Notes under the pieces: model-generated
Seen by the model: only the letters and a program-made list of their open reading frames with translations
Database searches by the model: none
What the model was told of the DNA's origin: nothing
DNA from: Lonicera japonica
Taxonomy: Eukaryota > Streptophyta > Magnoliopsida > Dipsacales > Caprifoliaceae
NCBI GenBank assembly: GCA_021464415.1
Contig: CM038471.1
Location: forward strand, 9,575,386-9,639,385
Direction: 5' to 3'
Length of the DNA stretch: 64,000 bases
Shown here: in pieces, positions 24,201 to 31,979 of the stretch
Layout: every line of letters starts with the position of its first letter
Position numbering within the stretch: position 1 is the first letter of the stretch
Made by a program: the position numbers and the translations under genes

Positions 24201-25351
24201 AGAAGCAACCTTCTAGACCACAGCCTTGTCTTCATTAGTGCAATTCCTTCCATATCATTAGCTATCTGCAAATCCTTCAGCCCTAGGGTCCCAGAAAGAA
24301 GCTGCAGCTGTAAACTTCTGAAACCGCCTTTCTTTGACGCTTCTCCAACTTCGTCAAGAAAATAGGAAACTTCAAATTGATCTTTAATTTGAGCATAAAC
24401 GGCCTTTGCTAAAGTTGACTTGCCTATTCCACTCAATCCCCATATGCCAATGGTGCGAACAACATTGGACTCTTCACCCAACAACAAAGTCACCTCATCT
24501 ATACGAGACTTCATTCCAACTAGACCCTCATCTTCAACTTTAATTTTAGATGGGAGTTTACTCCAAATCTTTTGGACAATTCGGTCAATAAATTTTGATT
24601 CATGCCTGTAGATTTTAAAGGATGAAATAAGAAAATATAGTAAAGAAGCACAAAAGAATTATATATGACATGGTTTCTTTTTGGTTCTTTAATTTAAAAC
24701 CTCTTAATTCTAAATGGACCACCATTTCAAACTTAAGTGCAATCAAACGACACCTTAAATAAATAAATAATAGGCTATATCTACATATAATTGTAAAGCT
24801 ATGAAGTATGAGGATATAGGAATAGGATTAGTTTACCCATTTGCAGTTTTATTCAATTCCAATCCAGATAAGTTTGCCGCGTCTATAAGAGCTTTTCTCC
24901 AGATTTGGACTTTGTCCGAGTCATGTTTGCAAAACATTTCTCCAAAATGCCCTTCCTGTTTCCGTACATCCGAAGGCTCGACGTCGTAGAAGATTGGGAT
25001 AGCTGTTTGTCCCTTTGGTGATTTACTACTGCATTCCATGACCTTCACAAGCTCATCTAAACACCATCTCGAAGAAGCGTAGTTTTTGGAGAAAACAATG
25101 ACGGCAAAGCTCGATTCCTCAATGGCTTTGAGGAGGGCAGGTGAGATTGATTCTCCTGTTTCGAGCCTCTCGTCATCCTTGAATGTGTAGATGCCACTCC
25201 TTGCAAGAGCAGAGTAGAGATGATCAATAAAACTCTTCCTAGTATCTTCCCCTCGAAAGCTTAAGAATACATCATACTTCCACCTATGATGATCTCCGGC
25301 CGAAGAAGAAGAAGCAACTTCTACTCCAGAAACCTCTTCAATTGCTACCAT
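17690..25351 (-). CDS. TIR-NB-LRR (TNL) disease-resistance receptor, five exons
   Basis: Inferred exons are 25351-24837, 24605-23510, 23352-23071, 19622-18546 and 18268-17690. Joined, they give 1,182 residues with no internal stop, a normal TNL length. The order is TIR (~24-170), NB-ARC (~200-500), LRRs (~555-930) and C-JID (~1005-1165), then an acidic tail. By family knowledge, TNLs sense pathogen effectors and assemble so that the TIR domains act as NAD-cleaving enzymes; the TIR glutamate needed for this is present at residue 100. The start has a good context (A at -3, G at +4) and precedes the TIR by ~24 residues. Odd points are MHQ in place of MHD, a weak intron 4 donor and a 3.4-kb intron 3. 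Whether it is expressed cannot be told. Confidence 0.9.
18354..18490 (-). mobile_element. Half copy of an intronic MITE in TNL intron 4
   Basis: It starts with ATTCTTTTAACTAAAGAACG, like the left end of the complete copy at 21612-21981 in intron 3, and keeps the AAATTTCATCAAAAAATTCA block. The right inverted repeat is missing. Confidence 0.6.
18546..19622 (-). CDS. TNL exon 4: leucine-rich repeats
   Basis: It encodes residues 632-990. About ten repeats are visible, e.g. LVCLNLAGCEKLRSLPEAI, LEVLDLSGCVKLQKFPEI and LVLIDLRHCKNLVILPSTL, ending with LPELPMGIRILSANDCASL, which usually closes a TNL LRR block. The acceptor is AATAG|AAG. The donor that keeps the frame open into exon 5 is GAG|GTTCTC, weaker than consensus. 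A better-looking GTGAGG five bases upstream would shift the frame into a stop. Confidence 0.87.
20690..21060 (-). mobile_element. LTR-like fragment of family Z, inverted copy
   Basis: The complement of 20715-20770 reads GAGGGAGGATGTACTGTCGG, GATTGGGAATTAAA and GAGGAACCTACC, matching 1065-1120. No coding region or TSD was found. Confidence 0.35.
21612..21981. mobile_element. MITE in TNL intron 3, 370 bp
   Basis: The left end 21612-21634 (TTCTTTTAACTAAAGAACGG onward) and the complement of 21959-21981 (TTCTTTCAACTAAACAACGG onward) are 23-bp inverted repeats with two differences by eye. The interior has AAATTTCATC / GATGAAATTT arms. It has no coding capacity. A half copy lies in intron 4. No TSD is clear. 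Confidence 0.75.
22230..22500 (+). pseudogene. LINE reverse-transcriptase fragment in TNL intron 3
   Basis: The plus strand reads LPVKHLGVPLISTGVKPSDC, the conserved end of plant L1-type reverse transcriptase. Shifted frames follow, recalling the AKxxWDI...K.LWVKW region of the same proteins. It runs against the TNL transcript and has stops and frameshifts. Confidence 0.5.
23071..23352 (-). CDS. TNL exon 3: NB-to-LRR linker and first LRR
   Basis: It encodes residues 538-631. It opens GTENIEGILLHPP, the conserved piece that follows the NB-ARC in TNLs, and continues to MAKLRLLEIHNTCF and LRLRCSRLKQLWEG, typical of the first repeats. The acceptor is TTGTTAG|GGT and the donor ACG|GTAAAA; both joins are phase 0. 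Its 3' edge borders an (AT)n run in intron 3. Confidence 0.88.
23510..24605 (-). CDS. TNL exon 2: NB-ARC domain
   Basis: It encodes residues 173-537. In order: P-loop GIWGLSGIGKST (~225-236), kinase-2 RLLLVLDNVD, RNBS-B SKIIITTRDRKLL, GLPL-type CGRLPLALKVLGS, RNBS-D FLDIACFF, and the MHD position reading MHQLIQEMGRRIV (497-509). These are the ATP/ADP-binding switch motifs of plant NB-LRR proteins. The acceptor is CTACAG|G, joining in phase with exon 1; the donor is ACG|GTGAGT. Confidence 0.93.
24837..25351 (-). CDS. TNL exon 1: TIR domain
   Basis: It encodes residues 1-172 (the last codon is split). It begins with a Ser-rich leader, then YDVFLSFRGEDTRKSF (residues 26-41), the SSRWCLDELV motif (93-102) with the likely catalytic Glu100, and IPIFYDVEPSDVRKQ. 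These are hallmarks of plant TIR domains. The donor reads GG|GTAAAC. If intron 1 is kept, the next codons are GGG TAA, giving a TIR-only protein of 172 residues. Confidence 0.92.
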
Positions 25352-25547
25352 ACTTTTGCTTAATTGTAAAGCTAAGCTTCACTAAGTGAGAAAAAGATAT
25401 GTAAATTGATGGGAACAGAACACCCTCAGTCTCAACTCAAAATGAAGAACAATGACACTACTACTCTCATTCTTGTTCTTAATCTCTCGCTAGAAAATAT
25501 GACAATGTACAACTGTTACTACTCCTCCCTGTATAGTACCACTAGGG
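25352..25547 (-). promoter_or_regulatory. TNL 5' leader and candidate core promoter
   Basis: This 196-base gap lies between the TNL start codon and the first copied flank block. A TATA-like ACTATACAG sits at about 25529-25537, some 180 bases before the ATG, and the sequence between is pyrimidine/adenine mixed as in plant leaders. The site was picked by eye and is not strong. Confidence 0.25.
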
Positions 25548-27340
25548 GTAACTGATGGCACTTGGTTTTAACTTGTTTAAATTATTAATCACCTGGATCA
25601 TAAATTCAAATACATACATAAGAATTTTTTGTTTTGTGAAGAAAAGGAAAACAAATTTCAGTCCTACAACACACATACATACACAAGAATTGCATATTAC
25701 AACATAGAAGATAACTTTAGTCAAACCTAAAAGCATTACCCAACCCAAAGACTAAAATTTAAATAATAATTAATATGGAACTTCACTTTGTTAGAACTTC
25801 ACCTCAAATTTAAAACTTCACTTCGTTACCATGGTAAGTATTATTATTCGACCATTGATTATGCTGAATCAAAAGATGCAAAGGCAAAGTGAGACACGGT
25901 GCAAGGTACATGTCCTTCCCACCTTTGCTCAAAGAAATCCCAACAAAAAGGAGAGAGAAACACATCAAACAAAAACATATAGTTTGCTATATATCCAAAC
26001 TAAATTGTATACAAACCCAACCACGATTAAATCATTTACAAAAGTATTACCTCCATAGCCATAAAGTAGCAGAGAAGGATAGGTGTTCAAAAAGTAGACA
26101 ATCTGAAAATTAAATAATAATAAGAAGAAAGAAATGAACTGATTTAAAGGTTAAAAAAACGGACTTCTTATTAAATTGGGTTAGTCAAGTCTAATCCAAA
26201 TTTGACGTAAACCTGTTTACAATAATTAAGTGCTGAGCTCTAAGATATGGTCAAATAATACTAGCCCCACTGAGAAACGAACCGCTTGAAAGAAGGTGAA
26301 AAAAAAAATATTAGGCACATAGAAGTATGGAACCAAAATCAACCCAAAATTCCAAATTGATCATTCAATAGCTAGAATTTGAAATTTATATTATTAGAAA
26401 AACGGAAAGGAATAAGAAGAATAAATGAAATCAATCAAGAATTCCAAATCAAATTCTCACTCTGACATCTGTTTGTGTGTAAGAACAAACTATTCCTAGT
26501 TATTAAAGAGAGAAAAAGAAAGATAAGACACCAAATTGAGCCATTGAGGGTCAAATCCCTGATTAGAATCTAGTCCCAGAAACATTAAAATCGTAGGTCT
26601 TTATTTAGGCATGATTAGTACAGTACATCAATTTGGTTCATTATAAGTATAAAATCCAATCCTGTGAAAAACAAAAACTGATATATATATATATATATAA
26701 GAAATGTAATGAAGTAGAACTCACCTTCAACTAATTCTTTGAAGCTTTCCTCCCCTGGTGTATTCAAACAAACCATAAGAAATTTTGGGGGTTCTATTAA
26801 AACTTGTACAACTTTAAGGATCTGAATCCATCAAGAAAAATAAAATAAATAAATAAAAGAGTGCATTAAATAAATACATACATAGAATGAGATGAGATGA
26901 TGATCTAGCTAGAGTAGTAGTCAGTTTCCGGAGGCACGCAGATCTGTGGGCCGTGGATATGGAAAGAGATTCCCGATGGAAATTTTAAGCAAACTTCGGT
27001 GTGCTGAGTTATTTATTTAGTACACCAGGACTGAAAGAAGAGGGAATTGGAGCGCCTGAGTCAATCTCCTCCCCCTTTTTTTAAATTAGAAATCTCCCCT
27101 TTCCGTGGAAACAACCAATAAATTAAATACCATTCCGCCATACAGCACTGCTCTACGACAAGAAGAGAAACCACCAGGAAAATAATAGGCTAGTTCTAAG
27201 TCTAGGTTTTAATATATTAATTTATTTTTGTATGGATTTTTTTGTATGAAATTTGATATATATATATTTTTTTATATATAAGAATTTCATCAAAAGTATT
27301 CAAAATATCATTTTAAATTTAATTAGGGTATTTATTATTT
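25548..27340. repeat. TNL 5' flank, module M copy 7
   Basis: Two parts (25548-25710 and 26510-26720) recur at 12803-13260. The parts at 26690-27200 recur at 8086-8274 plus 10629-10942. Landmarks are TTCTTTGAAGCTTTCCTCCC, AGAATGAGATGAGATGATG and GAAGAGGGAATTGGAGCGCC. The segment 25715-26505 appears only here among the copies. No gene was found in it. Confidence 0.65.
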
Positions 27341-27482
27341 CATTACTTATAAAAAAAAAAAACGATAAGTATAGACTCTAATTCGAGGTTTGAACTTTTA
27401 ATATATTAATTCTTTTATTTTTACTTTTTCGGCTAATTAATTTATTTTTTAATAAAATTTGGTGTATATATATATATATGTA

Positions 27483-28516
27483 CAGTGTGCTTCATATACG
27501 CACAAATGCGTACGCATTTGTGGGTAAATTACTTTCCGCTCAAAAACAGCTGGAGCCCAGTGCAATTTGAGAGAGAGAAACGCTCCAATTCACTCCGTTT
27601 GGTCAAACAGATTTTTCTCTTCTCTCTGCGAACCTCACTCTCTTCGCACACAACACAGACCACCGCCGCTGGAAAAGCTAGTAGATTCGCCGCCGGAATC
27701 GATGAAGGTAGCAGACCCACCACTATTCTCTCACTCTCTACGACATACCTCTCTCTCTCTAAAACCGAGCCCAGCACACACGACCCAGCAAACCAAGTTT
27801 CCCATTGCGAAGCTTTCTCTCTCTCACTGAAATTATAAGCTTTCTTTCCACCTGATTTTCGTTGCTTCAGTTTCAGTTTGTATGAATATAACTTCTTTTT
27901 GATGAAATCCGTTTGGCCACATAATTTCGAGTATTGCCGTAGGTCCTGTAGAAAATTGATTTGGCCACGTATTGCTTTTTCCACTAGATTTCTATTGCTT
28001 CTGTTTCAGTTTGTATGAATATTACCCACAAATGATGAAATCGGTTTGGCCATATAATTTTGAGTCCCCTGCTGTAGGTCCCGTAGAAAATTGGTTTGAT
28101 TGAATATTGCTTTGTGAAGGATTCCTGTAGAAAATTTAAGATTTTTTGGGTTTTTTGATGTAGTTTTGATGGACTCATCTAAAGTATATGCCACAAATTG
28201 AATGTTCAAATTCAGGTATCATTTGAAGAGACCCTAAATTTTGAAGATTCTTTGGGTCTGCTACCTTCACCGATTCCGGCGGTGAATCTGCTAGCTTTTC
28301 CGCCGGCGGTGGTCTGTGTTGTGTGCGAAGAGAGTGAGGTTAGAGAGAGAGGAACTCGTAGAGAGAAGAGAAGAGAGAAGAGAAAAATCAGTTTGACCAA
28401 AGAGAGTGAATCGGAGCGTTTCTCTCTCTCAAATTGCAGTGGGCCCCAGCTGTTTTTGAGCGAAAAGTAATTTACTCACAAATGCGTACGCATTTGTGCG
28501 TATACGAAGCGCACTG
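27483..28516. mobile_element. Mutator-like element, 1,034 bp, long inverted repeats, 10-bp TSD
   Basis: The ends read CAGTGTGCTTCATATACGC and, inverted, CAGTGCGCTTCGTATACGC. The arms extend about 240-260 bp (27483-27720 and 28253-28516), with a ~30-bp indel in a CT-rich part. TATATATGTA flanks both sides (27473-27482, 28517-28526), though the region is AT-rich. Each arm has a perfect 22-bp palindrome whose half is CACAAATGCGT (27501-27522, 28477-28498). The middle holds two direct copies of a ~130-bp unit (near 27860 and 27995). There is no transposase. The GC-richer arms resemble a plant gene leader, as in Pack-MULEs; that is inference. Confidence 0.8.
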
Positions 28517-28713
28517 TATATATGTATATATAACAACTTCATCAAAAATATTCAAAACATCATTTTTAATTTAATTACGCTTGGAGTGGTCAAATTGATC
28601 CCGTCCTATAAAAGTTTGAATTATATTGAAAGCACTTGCTAAATATTACTATTTAAAACGGGTATGATACAGTCATGTCAACTTTTTTAAAAATGCCCGT
28701 GTTTCCCACTTAA

Positions 28714-29422
28714 GGGCTCGTTTGGTTGGAGTTTTTGAGGATTCCTCGAATCCTAAATTCCATTCCATGAGGATTATTTTGTTTGGTTTGAGTTTTTGCT
28801 AGGAATTTAAGATTCCTAGGAATTTAAGATTCCTAGGAATCTTAAATTCCCCCATTTTGCCAAAATCTATTCCCTTATAAATTGGGAGGAATCTTGGATT
28901 CCCAATTTGAGGAATCCTTTTTTTTTGTCCAAAAACTATTTTTTTTTTCCAGAAAATGAAAAAAAATTCCAGAAAATATTTTTTTCCCAGAAAGTGAAAT
29001 TTATTTTTTCCAGAAAATGAAAAAAAAAAATTCCCAGAAAATTAAAAATATTATTTTTTCCCCAGAAAGTGAAAAAAATTATTTTTTTCCAGAAAATGAA
29101 AAAAAAAATTTCCCAGAAAATTAAAAATATTACTTTTTCCCCAGAAAGTGAAAAAAATTATTTTTTCCCACAAAATGAAAAAAAAAAATCCCAGAAAATT
29201 AAAAAATTTACTTTTTCCCAAAAAATGAAAAAAAATATTTTTCCCCAGAAAATGAAAAAAAAATATTTTCCCCAGAAAATAAAAAAAAATTAATTTGCCG
29301 AGTTCATTCCTAAAATTCCAACCAAACGAGCATTAATGGAATCCATAAAGGATGCCAGGAATAAAGGTTTCCTGGCATTTAGAATGCCAATTCTATTCCT
29401 AAAACTCGAACCAAACGAGCCA
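28714..29422. mobile_element. MITE with GGCTCGTTTGGTT ends, ~709 bp
   Basis: The left end GGGCTCGTTTGGTTGGAG and the complement of the right end, GGCTCGTTTGGTTCGAG, are inverted repeats. TTAA flanks both sides (28710-28713, 29423-29426), consistent with the TWA/TTAA target preference of PIF/Harbinger-type MITEs. Module N copies 1-3 show the empty site. A second internal terminus (CCAACCAAACGAGC at ~29317-29330) suggests one copy nested inside another. The interior is mostly a purine-rich minisatellite. Confidence 0.75.
28925..29295. repeat. Minisatellite inside the MITE
   Basis: This is an irregular array of 24-34 bp units of the form TTTTTTCCCAGAAAATGAAAA with length changes in the A and T runs, roughly a dozen units. 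The Lys/Phe-rich frame across it is an artefact. Confidence 0.85.
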
Positions 29423-29920
29423 TTAATGGTATAAGTGAATTGGATAGCTACCATGCGTTATATCATAGTTTCTTGATGGACAATTTTTTTTATTTTTTAT
29501 TTTTAAATCTCCAAGGATTGTGCAATAGATTCTTTATTTGTTTATTTTTTAAATCATAACATATGCAATATGAATGTTGTTTGGTTGGCCTTGATTCAAA
29601 ATTTTCAATAATATTATTGTTATTAAAAAAATCATAAAATAAAAGTTAAAAATAATTAAAAACTTGAAAAAAGAAAAATACATAAATAAAATAATGATAT
29701 GGTATTAAAATATTGTTTAAGAGACCCTCTAAAAATAGAGGGTTACAATCACAATGTGTCAATGTCTATTGTTGTTTTTGCTAGATAAGCTTAATGGTCA
29801 TTATTGCGAACTGTATTGAAGAACATTTTTTTTTGGCTTATTTTATATACAAGTATAAAATCAAATCATGTGATGAACACACACCACAAAAATAAAAAGA
29901 TATATATGTATATATATAAC

Positions 29921-30254
29921 AAAAAGAAGGGATTCCCATTTATATGGGTAAATAGATCGAAAAAAAATTTATGAAAATTTGTAGAGATGATTTATATGAT
30001 GAATGCATTCATATTTATCAAATTTCATTAAAAAATATTCGTAATAGATTTCAACCTAGAAGTGGGTGACATGATCATCACTATCTAGATCATCTATAAA
30101 TTTAGTGGAGATGATCTATAGGCTAAATTTTGTAGATATGATCTATATGTTGATTCTTCTAAGAAATTTAGTGGATGTAATCTACTCACTATATAGGTCA
30201 TTTTACAAATTTCCTTCATCTATTTAATACTTAAAATGGAAATTCCTTCTTTTT
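29921..30254. mobile_element. Short inverted-repeat element (MITE), ~334 bp
   Basis: The left end AAAAAGAAGGGATTCCCATT and the complement of the right end, AAAAAGAAGGAATTTCCATT, are inverted repeats. Inner AAATTTGTAGAGATGAT / inverted blocks match the elements at 11735 and 14040. It lies between module N copy 4 and module M copy 8, as its relatives do. Confidence 0.65.
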
Positions 30255-30299
30255 GTTAAAATGACGAATCCTTCTTTATAATATAGCTTTATATACATA

Positions 30300-30667
30300 C
30301 ATACATACATATATAACATATGTAGTGAAGTAGCCGGCGAACAAAATTCCCATCTTCAACTAATCATCTGAAGCTTTAAAGCTTTCATCCCCTGCCCTGA
30401 TGTATAGAAACAAACAAACCTTGAGAAATTGGATCTGAATCAAGGATTTGAATCCATCCATGATTTTAAACATTAAACAAAACATTATAATTTATAAATA
30501 AATAAATAAAAGACTGCATACACACATACATACATAAATACATAGAATGAGATGATGATCTGTGTGCTTAGTGAAGACTAATTGATGAAGAGATAAATTA
30601 AAGCAACGAAGGAAACTAAGCAAAGCTGCTTTGTGTGCTAATCAATTGAGTGACTCAAAGATTGAAG
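30300..30667. repeat. Module M, copy 8, left part
   Basis: It has CTGAAGCTTTAAAGCTTTC, CATCCATGATTTTAAACA and GAATGAGATGATGATCTGTG, then AAAGATTGAAG, where the copia element enters. It resumes at 51667 with ATTGAAAGAAGAGGGAAA and AATCCACTTGGCTCTTC. Confidence 0.6.
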
Positions 30668-30889
30668 TGATAGAATATTGTAGAATATTCTATAGTTGAC
30701 TTCAATATTTAGCTTATCATATTTGAGTGATCTCAATCTTGTAATTATGGTATAGAGAATTATGGTTTTCCATTTACCTAAATTATACTCATGTATACCC
30801 CTATATAAAGGGTCTCATTGTATTGATTGATTCATTCAAGAATATACACAATTTCTCCAATATCTCTCATCTCTTTTATCTTTCTAACA
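30668..30889 (+). repeat. Copia 5' LTR
   Basis: 222 bp, with TATATAAAG at about 30802-30810. About ten mismatches to the 3' LTR were counted by eye. It is followed at 30890 by TGGTATC, the start of a methionine-tRNA primer-binding site, which is interrupted at 30897 by the gypsy element. Confidence 0.9.
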
Positions 30890-30896
30890 TGGTATC

Positions 30897-31783
30897 TGTT
30901 CGTGCTAAAACTGGGAAATGTATTTTAGACCACACAGTCAAAATATTATGACAAATAATTAGAACAGTAAAGGTAAAGGTGCTAAATTTAAGAGAGTCAA
31001 TGATTTATAGAGGAGGTTGGCCTCGTATGAAGATACCTGTTAACCCTCCCCTGTGGAATGGAGCTAGGCGCTCGGTTTGTCTTGTATTAATAGAAGACTA
31101 ACAAGTGTTAAAAACTCGCAAAAGTCTCTCTAGCTATTCTATTTTCTCAATATTACAATAAGAGGAAAGCTAAGCTGACAACACTTTAGTCTTTCTAACT
31201 GAAAAGCCCTGAAGCCAGCTATCGAGCTCTGCTTCTGTCTTTTTGTGCTTATTTGTGGTGTGTTTTTGTCTCTCTAATTCTTCTAACTGAAACTTGATGA
31301 CAACTTAGTTATTAAGAGAAGTAAATGCTTTTTGTATATATATGACTGGAGGGCTAGAGCTCCCAGAGCAGGTCTAGGGCCATGCTTCAATCAGTACCAA
31401 CTCTGACCTTGCTTCTCCATGAATTTCAGTACATTAAATGCAGTTGGTGTGCATTTAATAAAGGTGATGGGAGTTCTACACGCTTTACAGAGCAGGTGAC
31501 AGTCGCCCATGCTTTCGTTAACCACTCTGGCAGAGTGGTTAGGCGAGAGAGAGAGATCTTCGAAGCTCGTTGAAATAGCTCCAGAGCTCGGGCCTCATAA
31601 TTTTTCGTACGTAATTGACCCTTGAGTGGGTACCCAGCCCTCAAAGAGCTCTATCCTTCTTACAAAGTCATAATAGGGCTCCTTCAAGCTCCTTGTACAG
31701 AAACAGGCACGATAGCAGACGTGGATAGCCACGTGTAAACTCGAGGTTGGTGGGGTAAATTGAATTAATAATTTGCACCATCA
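30897..31783 (-). repeat. Gypsy 3' LTR (minus orientation)
   Basis: It aligns with 43653-44555 throughout. In a 330-base part I counted roughly 38 differences by eye (about 11%). It ends CACCATCA at 31783. Confidence 0.85.
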
Positions 31784-31979
31784 ATTGCCCCTATCCTTTT
31801 CATTTAGCTCAAAAGAGCTGACTGGGGAGGATAAATTTCTAAAAGAGGTCTAAAAGAGCTCTGATGCACGGTAATAGAGCTGCCTGAGGTGTGAATCTCC
31901 GCCAGTTTTTTTGTGGCACTTGACTTGAACCCACAGACCCTGTGGGCCTATTACTTCGGCATTTTTGGAGTTCATTTAC

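Larger units (their letters stand above)
28530..29880. repeat. Module N, copy 4, split by a MITE
   Basis: Left part to 28713 (TTGATCCCGTCCTATAA, GTGTTTCCCACTTAA) and right part from 29423 (ATAAGTGAATTGGATAG, TTGATGGACAATTTTTTT, AAATATTGTTTAAGAGACCC) line up with module N copies 1-3, which lack the MITE. Confidence 0.6.

Noticed and set aside
24801..24989. Plus-strand frames opposite the TNL exons (24801-24989, 24420-24611, 23461-23676)
   Set aside because: They are shadows of the minus-strand coding exons.
27485..28470. Several overlapping frames on both strands
   Set aside because: They fall in the inverted arms of the Mutator-like element; mirrored frames in the two arms explain each other. 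A captured gene leader remains possible, but no protein was recognised.
29069..29293. Lys/Phe-rich frame of 74 residues
   Set aside because: It is produced by the purine-rich minisatellite inside a MITE.
31382..31644. Frames on both strands in the gypsy LTR
   Set aside because: The matching LTR at 44163-44345 does not keep the same frame, so no coding function is likely.
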